NCBI RefSeq assembly: GCF_016587435.1
Contig: NZ_BNJJ01000016.1
Location: 163,679 to 227,678, forward strand
Source of the DNA: Dictyobacter formicarum
Lineage (GTDB): Bacteria > Chloroflexota > Ktedonobacteria > Ktedonobacterales > Ktedonobacteraceae
Reading direction: 5' to 3'
Length of the DNA: 64,000 nucleotides
In this document: piece by piece, positions 50,062-59,101 of the stretch
How positions within the stretch are numbered: the stretch's first letter is position 1
Layout: the number at the start of each line of letters is the position of its first letter
Translations under genes and position numbers: made by a program
The notes under the pieces: model-generated
Told to the model about the DNA's origin: nothing
What the model saw: the letters and a program-made list of their open reading frames with translations, nothing else
Database searches by the model: none

Positions 50062-50366
50062 AAAATATTTTCCTCTCAACTGGGTTAGTTCGAAATCTTG
50101 GCTAGGAGCGCTCTGGGGGCGCCCCACATCTTCTTCCCATCAGGCGCATCAATTAGAGCGTTTCTGGGTGGGAACACGGTATGCGCCACACTATTTCTGT
50201 GCAGTATAGCATAGTTGACCACTGTTGCATATCCTGTTCATTTATCTATACCTGCATATGAAGGCGTTTGGACAGGTTTTGTGGACATTAGCGAACCTTT
50301 AGTGCGCATGTATCATAATCACTAAGTATGTGAACTCTATTTGTATTATACAGAAGAAAGAATATT

Positions 50367-50780
50367 GTGGAAGCACTACGTAATGAGCAATTGATGTCGG
50401 ATGTGCTGACAGGCGATGAACGCGCTCTTAATGCGCTGGTCGAGCGGCACTACGGGCCACTGCCTGACCATCCCTACCACCTCGTTCACGGAGATCGACA
50501 ACTAGCTGAAGACGCTGTACACGAAACAGTTTTACGCATGCTGCAACGCGGTGGATATCAAACCGGTCGTCCTTTTAAGCCACGGCTCTATACTATTGAT
50601 ACATATTATACGCGATTATTTTAAGTCTGCGATAGTCCAACATGGGGTGGATGCCGCTGATGAGATTCTACTCGCAATGTATGATCCGGCGTCTGGACCC
50701 GAAGATTCCGCCCTTTCTGATGAGCAAGGAAAGATTATTTTTATTGCTCCAGGCAAAGTAGGAGAAGAGTACCAGAGTAC
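50367..50780 (+). pseudogene. ECF sigma factor remnant, frameshifted and truncated
   Basis: The first frame (from GTG/ATG near 50367) reads as sigma region 2: DERALNALVERHYGPL, then LAEDAVHETVLRMLQRG and FKPRLYTIDTYYTR, ending in a stop at 50624. Directly after the frameshift near 50614 the next frame continues as RDYFKSAIVQHGVDAADEIL. No region 4 (DNA-binding) follows. So it is an inactive gene, lost by at least one frameshift and a truncation. Confidence 0.72.
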
Positions 50781-50839
50781 TACTTTTATGATGGGAAGTA
50801 AAGCGCCCCCGTACGGGCGGGCGCATGCGCGCCCGAGCC

Positions 50840-50898
50840 CTTTTATACGTTGGTGCAGCAGTAGCGCAAAGCGCTACTGCTGCACCAACGTATAAAAG
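50840..50898. repeat. 28-bp perfect hairpin
   Basis: Arms 50840-50867 and 50871-50898 are fully complementary with a 3-nt loop AAA; the central part is GCAGCAGTAGCGC. It follows GC-rich, partly palindromic sequence GGGCGCATGCGCG, also seen at 24177-24189. It may be a terminator or the stem of a small mobile element that damaged the sigma gene. Confidence 0.65.
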
Positions 50899-51243
50899 AC
50901 TTTTTGAGCGCTGTAAGCGCGTAGCGTCAGGAGCCGAAGGCGCGAAACGTATAGCTTTCAGACACTTTCCGAGATAGAACTCAACATCAGGTTGCTTCGT
51001 ATCTCTTTAAGAAGAGCAATGGTAGAGCGTGAATGGAGTTTTTTGCCAGCATGCCAGGAGCAAAAATCTACTCTTTTCACACGATACGTGCTATGCTACA
51101 TAGCGGTACTCAATGTCGACTACCCTCGAAACAAGTGCCTGCCCCCCTGACCTGAATCTGTGGGTTCTAGTGTCACTTGTATAGAAAAGATATATCGCTT
51201 TAATTCATATTGCCTTATTATGTATAAAGGAGCGGTTGCTTCC

Positions 51244-52008
51244 ATGGATGAAATAGTGATGCAGCGTGCAACGGATGCTAGCGGGGCAGCCGTTTCCGAG
51301 CCACGTAAAGTTGTAATGGATGTACGGGACATTAAGAAAAGTTTACCTTTAGGACGAGAGCGCATAGATATTCTTAAAGGCATTAGTTTTCAGATTCTTA
51401 GCGGTGAATTTGTGTCGATTGTGGGACCTTCTGGCTCGGGTAAGAGTACTTTGCTGGGTATTATTGCTGGCCTGGATAATCCTAGCAGCGGGCAGGTGCT
51501 GGTGGATGGAATTGATATTGCTCGCATGAGCGAAGGGAAGTTGGCTGCGGTGCGCAATCAAAAGATCGGTATGGTCTTTCAAGCCTTTAATTTGATTCCT
51601 ACCCTGACGGCCCAGGAGAATGTGGAGGTGCCGCTATATGTGGGCAAGCATAAAGGATCACCCTCGGCGCGCGCCAAAGAGTTGCTGGAACTGGTTGGCC
51701 TCTCACATCGGCTCCGCCATCGTCCCAACCAGCTATCGGGTGGTGAGCAGCAGCGCGTCGCTATCGCTCGCGCGCTCTCGACCGATCCCGCGATTGTGAT
51801 TGCCGATGAACCTACCGGTAACCTGGATGCACGTAATGGTGAGAATGTCTTAAAGTTGATCGCCGACTTGCGGCAGAAGACGGGCAAAACCTTTATTATT
51901 GCCACGCATGATCCAAATGTGGCTGGCCACGCCGATCATGCCATCCGTATCGTGGATGGATTGATCAGTGAGTTGGATAACACGGGCGGGAGAATTACGC
52001 AGTCATGA
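51244..52008 (+). CDS. ABC transporter ATPase, MacB/LolD type
   Basis: 254 residues from the ATG at 51244, preceded by AAAGGAG; longer starts to 51160 lack a ribosome site. Walker A GPSGSGKST, Q-loop MVFQAFNLIPTLTA, signature LSGGEQQRVAIARAL, Walker B IVIADEPTGNLD and H-loop ATHD are all intact. It powers the FtsX-like permease that overlaps it by ATGA. Such pairs export lipids, peptides or lipoproteins or work in cell-envelope signalling. No HlyD-like partner is present. Confidence 0.93.
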   Translation: MDEIVMQRATDASGAAVSEPRKVVMDVRDIKKSLPLGRERIDILKGISFQILSGEFVSIVGPSGSGKSTLLGIIAGLDNPSSGQVLVDGIDIARMSEGKLAAVRNQKIGMVFQAFNLIPTLTAQENVEVPLYVGKHKGSPSARAKELLELVGLSHRLRHRPNQLSGGEQQRVAIARALSTDPAIVIADEPTGNLDARNGENVLKLIADLRQKTGKTFIIATHDPNVAGHADHAIRIVDGLISELDNTGGRITQS

Positions 52009-54743
52009 AAGCTTCGATGTATTTCAACTATACCTCGCGCTCCCTCTTCCGTGGTGGCCAGCGTACGTTGCTGGCGATTTTTTGTGTTGCCGTGGGCGTG
52101 ATGGCGATTGTGGCGCTGCAGCTGGTTGGCATCATGATCAATAATGCTTTCACCGGCAATGTGCGCGACGCCAATGGCGGAGATATTGCTATTCGCTCTC
52201 AGCAGCCATTCAGCAAAGACGATCTGAAGCACTTTGAGAGCTGGAAGAAGGATGGCTCGATCACCGATTATACACCGGTGATTACCTCGTTGGGTTCTGC
52301 GGGCGCCCAGGCCTCGAAGCGTCAGACGTTTAGCATACGCATCATCGATCCAGCGCATTATCCCGCCGCGACCGTTACCCCTCCCACTTTTACCAGCCCA
52401 TCTCACGGGAGCCTGGATGCGTTGTTAAAAGATAATGGTGTGGTAGTGACGCAGCCGTTTATCGACCAATTTAAAGATAAGCTGGGCGATAAGCTGGATA
52501 TTACCGTCGGCGGTGGTAGCCGGGGGCAGACCGGACGTGTGATTCATGCTAAGATCGCGGGTATCGTCTCCGAAACAGGCGTGCTGGCCCAATCGGGTAG
52601 CGTGGTGCTGATTTCGCAGGATGACTACGTTGCTACCTCTCCTAAATCTGCGGTGACCTATGATACGGTGGATGTGACGGCCGAGCAATCTAAGATCGAT
52701 GGGGCCGTCAAAAAGATTCAGCAGCAGTTCCCGATCGCGACCACGCAGACGGCGGCGGATGTGTTGAAGCGTCAGCAGACGATCATCGATAATATCCGGA
52801 AGTTTCTGGAAATTGCTGGGCTGCTGGCCCTGCTGATTGGTGGCGTGGGCATCGTTAATACGATGCAAGTGTTGCTCTCGCGCCGTCGCACCGAGATCGC
52901 CATGCTCAAAACAACCGGCTACCGACGTTTCGACCTCTATCTGTTGTTTGGACTGGAGGCGGGCCTGCTGGGTCTGGCTGGTGGTCTGCTGGGAGCCTGC
53001 ATCGCTACTGCCCTCAGCTATCTTGTGCGCAACCTGGTTGAGCAGAACTTCGGTTTGAATGTACCCTTTGTGCTGGATTGGTTTACGATCATCGGAGGCA
53101 TGGTGATTGGTGTGGCAACCGCCCTGATCTTTGGTCTCCTGCCAATCGTACAGGCAGCCAATATTCGCCCCCTGAACGTGATCCGCGAGCTCCCCGAGGG
53201 ACGTGGCGTGGGTAGTAAGGCCCTGACCACCATTTTACTGATCGTGCTCTCGATCCTGTTCTGTGTGCTCTCGATCGTTATCCTGAATGGTGATGTGCGC
53301 CTGGGTACGCTCTCAGTGTATGGTATCTTCATCTTCCTGGGCCTGCTGAGCCTGGTGTTGAGCTTGTTGATCGTGCTGGTCAGCAAATTGCCAGTACCGG
53401 AGCGTTTCAGTTTCTGGCAGATCTTACTGGTACTGGTCGTGGCCGCTATTGCCTATGCGCTCTACCGTATTGCGCCACCTTATGGCTTGATTTTCATGGG
53501 CTTTGCGCTGCTCGGCTTCCTGGTGATGTTTGTCCCGCGCACCCTGAAGGCCTCGACCAAAATGGCCTTGCGCAACCTTGGTCGCCAGCGGGCACGTACT
53601 ACCACTACGATGGTCGCCCTGTTCGTGGGTATCTTTACCATCGGTTTGATTCTGGCGTTGGGACAGAATCTGCGCACGCAGGTCAATGAGGTTATCGCCC
53701 ATACATTGAACTATAATGTCTATGCTATCACCTCAAATGATGATACCCAAAAGCTCAACGCGGCCCTGCCGCGTCTGACCGGACTGAGTACGTATCAGGA
53801 GCACACGCTGGCCTCTACAGTACCAGCCGCCATCAAAGATAAGCCATTCGCATCGTTTGTCAGCGGCTCTCAGGGTACACAGGCGCGTCGCCAGTTGCTC
53901 TCGCTCACCAATGGCGTCGAGGGTTACGATGTCGGCAACAATCAGTTGCCTTCGCTTAACTTTATCGATATAACCATGGGCCGCAACCTGAATCTGAATG
54001 ATGCAGGCACAAACAACGTCCTGGTGCGCTCATCCCTGTCGCAGATAAATGGCGTACAGCTCAAGGTTGGTGATAAGATCACTTTGGTAGGAGTTGATCA
54101 GGTTAGCGCCAAAACAGTTACCATCGTGGGATTCTACGACCAGAAGACTCTGGGCGCTAACTTTGAACCGATTCTGGGGACCACCGATACGGTCAAAGCC
54201 CTTACTCCAACGGGATTTGACCAGAGCGTCTTCTACATGAAGATTGATCCCAATAAGTTGAATAGCGCGGTAGACCTGATCGGGCAAACGGTCCCCAGGG
54301 CTTTTCTGCTGAACCTGGCCAGCCTGACCGATTTTATCAACCAGCTGCTCAACGATATTCTGCTCACCCTGACCACGATTGCTTCGCTGACATTGCTGGC
54401 GGGCATCATCATCATCGCCAATGCCGTAGCCCTGGCCATGTTAGAACGGCGGCGCGAGCTGGGTATCCTGAAGTCAGTCGGCTACACCAGCCGCACCATC
54501 CTGGGCGAGGTCATGCTTGAAAATGGCCTGGTTGGCGGCATGGGAGCCCTGGTGGCCATGGCCCTGGCTTCCTTAATTACCTGGCTACTCGGCAAATACG
54601 CTTTCGATGCCAACTTTGCCGTCGACACCACCATCGTGCTGGCGCTCGTCCTGGGCTCCGTGGTTCTCTCGATGTTTATTGCCATCTGTGTTGCCTGGAG
54701 TGCCGTACGTGTACGCCCTCTAGAAGTTCTACGCTACGAGTAG
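52005..54743 (+). CDS. FtsX/MacB-type ABC permease
   Basis: 912 residues with two FtsX domains. First unit: N-terminal helix, a large external domain (about 50-260) and three helices, with INTMQVLLSRRRTEIAMLKTTGY-type sequence. A central set of helices (about 400-510) leads to MALRNLGRQRARTTTTMVAL and a second external domain and helices (ANAVALAMLERRRELGILKSVGY). This duplicated layout resembles the 10-TM permeases of Actinobacteria and Chloroflexota. Start overlaps the ATPase stop by 4 bases. Confidence 0.92.
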   Translation: MKASMYFNYTSRSLFRGGQRTLLAIFCVAVGVMAIVALQLVGIMINNAFTGNVRDANGGDIAIRSQQPFSKDDLKHFESWKKDGSITDYTPVITSLGSAGAQASKRQTFSIRIIDPAHYPAATVTPPTFTSPSHGSLDALLKDNGVVVTQPFIDQFKDKLGDKLDITVGGGSRGQTGRVIHAKIAGIVSETGVLAQSGSVVLISQDDYVATSPKSAVTYDTVDVTAEQSKIDGAVKKIQQQFPIATTQTAADVLKRQQTIIDNIRKFLEIAGLLALLIGGVGIVNTMQVLLSRRRTEIAMLKTTGYRRFDLYLLFGLEAGLLGLAGGLLGACIATALSYLVRNLVEQNFGLNVPFVLDWFTIIGGMVIGVATALIFGLLPIVQAANIRPLNVIRELPEGRGVGSKALTTILLIVLSILFCVLSIVILNGDVRLGTLSVYGIFIFLGLLSLVLSLLIVLVSKLPVPERFSFWQILLVLVVAAIAYALYRIAPPYGLIFMGFALLGFLVMFVPRTLKASTKMALRNLGRQRARTTTTMVALFVGIFTIGLILALGQNLRTQVNEVIAHTLNYNVYAITSNDDTQKLNAALPRLTGLSTYQEHTLASTVPAAIKDKPFASFVSGSQGTQARRQLLSLTNGVEGYDVGNNQLPSLNFIDITMGRNLNLNDAGTNNVLVRSSLSQINGVQLKVGDKITLVGVDQVSAKTVTIVGFYDQKTLGANFEPILGTTDTVKALTPTGFDQSVFYMKIDPNKLNSAVDLIGQTVPRAFLLNLASLTDFINQLLNDILLTLTTIASLTLLAGIIIIANAVALAMLERRRELGILKSVGYTSRTILGEVMLENGLVGGMGALVAMALASLITWLLGKYAFDANFAVDTTIVLALVLGSVVLSMFIAICVAWSAVRVRPLEVLRYE

Positions 54744-54758
54744 GTGCGCCCCTTGCGG

Positions 54759-56231
54759 CATTGACTCCAACTAATTCATTCCTTCTTCTTTTTGGAGGAG
54801 GACCCCCGACGATTGGGGTCGGCATCAACGGCATAGCGTGGCTTCTGCATCCATTGCAGATCCACTGGCGGCCAGGTCACCTCGTGCCAGCTGATGTGCG
54901 GCAACTCGTGTCGGGTTCGGGTGCTGGGACGGACGAACCCCAGCGCTCGTCCCTTCTCTTGGATCACCTGCCCGATATCGATGCCGTGCGCCAGGCAGGT
55001 GGGCAGATAGCGGATCAAGAGCTCCAGAGACACGTCAAAGAGATCGACCCCGGCCTCAGCCGCGACACGCACATGCAAGGCATGCAGCAGTTGCGCCAGC
55101 AGCACACTGCCCCAGATTTGGGCTCCCAGCACCTCCGGCTTCGAGCTGATCATGAAGCGCATCTGCAAATAGTCTTTCAACACCCGGAAGCCCAGCTCTA
55201 TGTCCCATCTCCGCGCGTACAAGCGGACAATATCGGCGCCACTGAGCATCCGAGGATCCCAGATATTACAGATGTAGGTGTACCAGATGCCCCGATAGCG
55301 ATAGCGCACCAGGCGCACCAGATGTTGACAGCGATCGGAGCGATATTTGCCCATGAACACCAGCGCTTCGAAATAGCCATCGCGCTGCACCAGGATATGT
55401 TCCATGCTCCAACTGCCATTGCTGCGCACCCGACTGACCCACCAGATGCCCGCGTTGGTCAAGCTATCAAACCAGGCATAGTTGTAGTATCCCAGATCAA
55501 AGAGCAGCAAGGCTCCCTTGCGCACACTTTTGACCATCTCTTTGGCATGGGCCTGACAATTGGCCACCGCGTTGGGCAGCAGATCAATGCGTTTCCATTG
55601 TTGACGCCGGATGTCAAACAAACAACTCAAGCGTCCGGCCAGCAACTGCGAATGGCCGGCGGGAAGCCCTTGCAGATCAGGGACCCAACGCTTCAAGGCA
55701 TCCAGGGTCGACTCATCCAAGGCCAGCACCTCAGAGGCAAAGGAAGCGAGCGAGCGGTCCTCGTAGGGGATCATGCGTGTCCCCAACCACTGGGTCATCT
55801 GAGCACACAACTGCTGCATCATCCAGGAGCCTTTCTCCTGCAAGCGATTGTAGATGGCTTGATCCACGACCGCTACCGGAGCGAAAGGGCCCAGACCGAA
55901 CCCGCTGATCAGACGCCAGAGGTCCAATTGGGAAGTCCAGCCCCGCAGCAAACACCACAAACACCCCAGACTCAACAACAGCCAGGACACCTGGAAAGGG
56001 CGTCCCCGTTTCTTCAAGGCCGTCGAGGACGCAGCTAGATCACAGGCGGCATCGTGCAGGAACTGGCCGAGCAGTTCCTTGGTCTGATCAGGGGGTGGCA
56101 AGAGGTGCTGCAATGATGTATCATGGGACATAACGAGGATGATCCTTTCTGTGGAGAGAAAGTGTTTTACAAGTATTATCCTCGTTTTTTTTGTCATTTT
56201 CAAGTCACCCCTGAATTAGTTGGAGTCAATG
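54759..56231 (-). mobile_element. IS4-family-like insertion sequence, complete
   Basis: 1473 bp. The ends are 20-bp perfect inverted repeats CATTGACTCCAACTAATTCA (54759-54778) and its complement (56212-56231). A 9-bp direct repeat CCCTTGCGG flanks it (54750-54758 and 56232-56240), as left by transposition. It carries one transposase on the minus strand. The restored target, GCGCCCCTTGCGGGCG followed by TTT, is itself a hairpin just after the ABC permease stop, so the element appears to have landed in that operon's terminator. Confidence 0.92.
54776..56131 (-). CDS. IS4-like DDE transposase
   Basis: 451 residues from the ATG at 56131 (MSHDTSLQ); a longer frame begins at 56203. The DDE catalytic core is visible: LALDESTLDALKR, LLLFDLGYYNYAWFDSL and the YREK-type signature RRWDIELGFRVLKDYL. 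The basic C-terminus ends in a SSSKKKKE tail that overlaps the inverted repeat. The reading frame is intact, so the element may be active. Confidence 0.9.
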   Translation of the reverse strand: MSHDTSLQHLLPPPDQTKELLGQFLHDAACDLAASSTALKKRGRPFQVSWLLLSLGCLWCLLRGWTSQLDLWRLISGFGLGPFAPVAVVDQAIYNRLQEKGSWMMQQLCAQMTQWLGTRMIPYEDRSLASFASEVLALDESTLDALKRWVPDLQGLPAGHSQLLAGRLSCLFDIRRQQWKRIDLLPNAVANCQAHAKEMVKSVRKGALLLFDLGYYNYAWFDSLTNAGIWWVSRVRSNGSWSMEHILVQRDGYFEALVFMGKYRSDRCQHLVRLVRYRYRGIWYTYICNIWDPRMLSGADIVRLYARRWDIELGFRVLKDYLQMRFMISSKPEVLGAQIWGSVLLAQLLHALHVRVAAEAGVDLFDVSLELLIRYLPTCLAHGIDIGQVIQEKGRALGFVRPSTRTRHELPHISWHEVTWPPVDLQWMQKPRYAVDADPNRRGSSSKKKKE

Positions 56232-56289
56232 CCCTTGCGGGCGTTTCCCGCCTCGCCGTATTAAGATGGTATCGATCGATGCGTAGGGC

Positions 56290-57570
56290 TTAGAGCGCCA
56301 GGAGGAGCAGCGGGATCTCCATTTCTTCGGGCGTGAGGCCGCCGTGATGGCCCTGGAAGTGCATGCTGAACTTGTTTTCTTCATACCACCAGGTGGTTTC
56401 GCGCTTGTAGGGGAGGATGACGGCATTGCCCACACGGTCCATAAAGGTACGCGAAGGCTTCTGCAGTCCAAAGAAGTTCTGGGCCACCAGATCCTGAGTT
56501 AGATACACATCAGCTTTGTTCACCAGGTGTTGCCGTAGCTCGCTGACCGCGATTTCTAGATATTCCTCTTTTATATGTAAGAACATATCGCGCGCGGAGC
56601 CCGCTGGCGCCAGCACATGACCACGATTATTGGTCTTGAGGTAGCGATTGATAATCGGCATTTGCTGATTAACATAGTAGGTATTGTAAGGATTGACTTC
56701 TACCTGTCCATGATCTGCTGTCATCATGAACAGGGTTTTGCCGGTGCTATGCCGTGTGCTTTGCAGAAATAGCTCATTCATCTGGTTTAAACAGAGATCA
56801 ATTGTCTCGTCCAGTTGTTTGGATGTAGGACCATAATTGTGACAGGTAGTGTCGATCCGATCGAAATAGAGGAAATAGTAGGTGGGTTTCTTTTGTGGAC
56901 GTTTGAGCATGGTGCTCAGGCTGCTAAAAGCTTCGGAGATCAGGTTGTAAGGATGAACCTCGGCTCCACGAAAGACGATGTCTGAGTAGGTAGAGGGGGT
57001 GTAGGCTTGATACTGTAGGATGTGTGAATCAATGCCTTGCTCTTTTAAGGTCTGGTAGAAGGTCTGGCGCGGAAAAAAGGCTGCGGGCGCGATGCCTGAG
57101 CTCATGATTGTATCGCGCGTCGCCTTATCGCCCGCGAACGAGAATGTCAGCGGTGAGATAATATCATTGACCAGGGGCTCATAATAATTCCATTCATAAA
57201 CACCGCTCTGACCAACGTTGAGCCCGGTATGAATGCAGGTCACATGTGCCGCCGTCGTTGATGGAAACTGGGAAGTCATTTTCGAGACCACCCCTTCCGC
57301 CATAAACGTTTTCAGCAACTCATATTTGTCTGCATATTTTTCAAAGAAGCGCCAGCCAAAGGCATCGATAAAGAATAGCACCACCGTATCATAGCGAGTT
57401 GGTAGATTCCCAAAGACATCAAGAGGCAAGGCACTTTGTCCTTGTCCGGTGAGCAGAAACTGAATCGTGGCAGGAAGATTAGAGAAGCAATAAGAATCGT
57501 AACGTGGACGAATGAAGCGTTGGGCAAACCGTGAGCTATTAACTGCCTTTATTGATGCCGAATTGAGCAT
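56290..57570 (-). CDS. Alkaline phosphatase superfamily phosphodiesterase/nucleotide pyrophosphatase-like
   Basis: 426 residues. Metal and nucleophile region: FFIDAFGWRFFEKYADK, then TTAAHVTCIHTGLNVG (Thr-type nucleophile), and the second metal set TADHGQVEVNP and QGHHGGLTPEEME near the C-terminus. The fold matches type I phosphodiesterase/nucleotide pyrophosphatase enzymes acting on phosphodiesters or phosphonates. It is probably cytoplasmic, as no signal peptide is present. IS4-like element lies 59 bases downstream of its stop. Confidence 0.85.
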   Translation of the reverse strand: MLNSASIKAVNSSRFAQRFIRPRYDSYCFSNLPATIQFLLTGQGQSALPLDVFGNLPTRYDTVVLFFIDAFGWRFFEKYADKYELLKTFMAEGVVSKMTSQFPSTTAAHVTCIHTGLNVGQSGVYEWNYYEPLVNDIISPLTFSFAGDKATRDTIMSSGIAPAAFFPRQTFYQTLKEQGIDSHILQYQAYTPSTYSDIVFRGAEVHPYNLISEAFSSLSTMLKRPQKKPTYYFLYFDRIDTTCHNYGPTSKQLDETIDLCLNQMNELFLQSTRHSTGKTLFMMTADHGQVEVNPYNTYYVNQQMPIINRYLKTNNRGHVLAPAGSARDMFLHIKEEYLEIAVSELRQHLVNKADVYLTQDLVAQNFFGLQKPSRTFMDRVGNAVILPYKRETTWWYEENKFSMHFQGHHGGLTPEEMEIPLLLLAL

Positions 57571-57728
57571 GCTTGTTCCTGCTTCCTAAATAGGAGGTCT
57601 TTTTTTGGCTATGGGTGCCATAATATATTGGGTATCTTTCCAACAGTATATCACGGAACGTTCAGGATGCAGATATATTTTTGGCACAACAGCAAAAGCC
57701 CGATAAACTGATTCTCGTAGAGCATCCA

Positions 57729-57784
57729 CAGAGAAAAAAAGAAGGGGCACACATATCATATGTACCCCCTTCTTTTTTTCTCTG
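57729..57784. terminator. Strong bidirectional terminator
   Basis: A 19-bp perfect stem (57729-57747 with 57766-57784, A-rich and T-rich arms) with an inner ACATAT/ATATGT stem. It lies directly after the stop of the small gene at 57786. Confidence 0.8.
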
Positions 57785-57785
57785 C

Positions 57786-57956
57786 TTATTCACCTTTTTT
57801 GTGGTGTTCTTGTTTATGGCGCTTCATAACGGTACGAGCCGCTACTTCCTCGGCACGATCACCATAGCGGCCACTTTTTTTGGATGACTCTTTGATGTGT
57901 TCATACTGGCGTTCTTCTTTTTCGCCAACACCTTTGAGTGGTTTCTTCTCAGGCAT
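57786..57956 (-). CDS. Small basic conserved protein, sometimes annotated as plasmid stabilisation protein
   Basis: 56 residues, beginning MPEKKPLKGVGEKEERQYEH, with SGRYGDRAEEVAARTV in the middle and a His/Lys-rich end. A perfect AAGGAGGG ribosome site precedes the ATG. Proteins with the GRYGxRAEEVAARTV motif are widespread in bacteria under the unproven label plasmid stabilisation. Highly charged; probably nucleic-acid binding (inference). It is easily missed because of its size and an overlapping frame on the other strand. Confidence 0.8.
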   Translation of the reverse strand: MPEKKPLKGVGEKEERQYEHIKESSKKSGRYGDRAEEVAARTVMKRHKQEHHKKGE

Positions 57957-58176
57957 TTTTTTGCCCTCCTTGATATAGAAAACTGTTTGGCTAATGGCCT
58001 ACTTTTAGCACATACCCTTTATACGAACTGAACTCATGGCTAGCTTCATGTCTCCATCATCAGGGGTCTTCTTCTTTTTTTCTATACTTTTTTACACTTT
58101 CATTGTATGATGGTCTATATAGACGAGGTTGAAATAATATCGATTACTAGCATATAGAAAGAATAGACACAACTGA

Positions 58177-59049
58177 ATGAATAATAAGCAGGGTTTATAT
58201 GTTGCGCAAGGTTTGAGCCAGGAAGAGCTGGCCGCGATCCACAGTCTGGCTGATGAATGTAATACTTATGAGCAGTTAGATCTCAAGTTAAATTGGAGCA
58301 GCCTGCAGGCGCGGCCGCAGGACGAGAGCAATGACTTTTTGTACTATGAACAGGGAAAACTGGTTGGCTATCTGCCTATCTTTTGTTTTAATTCTCAGGA
58401 GGCCGAGATCAGTGGTATGGTAGCGCCCGCCTGGCGCCGCCGTGGCATTTTTACAACCTTGCTTTCGGCAGCACGTAAAGAATGTCAGAGACGACAATTG
58501 CCCACTCTGTTGTTTATCGTTGAAAATCAATCTACCTCTGGACAGGCTTTTGTAGCAGCTCTGCAGCCACAGTATGATCATTCTGAGTATAAAATGGCTT
58601 TTCGATCATCGCAACCGCCGGAGCTGCCAGTGTCTTCTCCGCTACAATTCCGTCGCGCAGGTCTGGATGATCGAGCTACCCTGAAGTCTATCACCGCAGC
58701 CGCATTTGCTATGCCGGAGGAAGAGGTGGATTGGTATTCTAACAGGATGCTGAACGATGACCGGCGTACTTTCTATCTGGCCAGTATTGATGATGTTGCG
58801 GTAGGTAAGATTGATGTGTTCAGAAACACACAGGAGGCCTACATCGCGGGCGTTGGTGTGTTGCCTCAGCACCAGAAGCGCGGCTATGGGAGACAGATAC
58901 TGACCTATGCATTGCATGAAATTTTGAAAAGCGGGCCAACAAACATCGTCTTAGAGGTTGAAGTTGAAAATGAACACGCACTGGGTCTTTATACCTCCTG
59001 CGGCTTTGCGCAGCTCAGTCGTTACGATTATTACCGCCTGCCAATTTAA
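58177..59049 (+). CDS. GNAT-family acetyltransferase, double domain
   Basis: 290 residues with two GNAT-like domains. In the first, VGYLPIF and SGMVAPAWRRRGIFTTLLSAARKE carry the acetyl-CoA-binding pattern. In the second (from about 155), VGKIDVF and AGVGVLPQHQKRGYGRQILTYAL carry the pattern again, followed by LEVEVENEHALGLYTSCGF. Two-domain GNATs include mycothiol synthase-like enzymes, but no specific substrate can be given. Confidence 0.88.
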   Translation: MNNKQGLYVAQGLSQEELAAIHSLADECNTYEQLDLKLNWSSLQARPQDESNDFLYYEQGKLVGYLPIFCFNSQEAEISGMVAPAWRRRGIFTTLLSAARKECQRRQLPTLLFIVENQSTSGQAFVAALQPQYDHSEYKMAFRSSQPPELPVSSPLQFRRAGLDDRATLKSITAAAFAMPEEEVDWYSNRMLNDDRRTFYLASIDDVAVGKIDVFRNTQEAYIAGVGVLPQHQKRGYGRQILTYALHEILKSGPTNIVLEVEVENEHALGLYTSCGFAQLSRYDYYRLPI

Positions 59050-59101
59050 TAGTGGACGAAACAAGCTAATGCTGGACGACCAGCACTAGGAAGCAGGCAA
59101 C

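Noticed and set aside
54761..56038. 425-codon open frame on the plus strand
   Set aside because: It is entirely antisense to the IS4-like transposase, His/Gln/Pro-rich with no family resemblance, a usual mirror of a GC-rich gene.
57681..57887. 68-codon frame on the plus strand
   Set aside because: It runs through the terminator hairpin and opposite the small basic gene, which has the better support.
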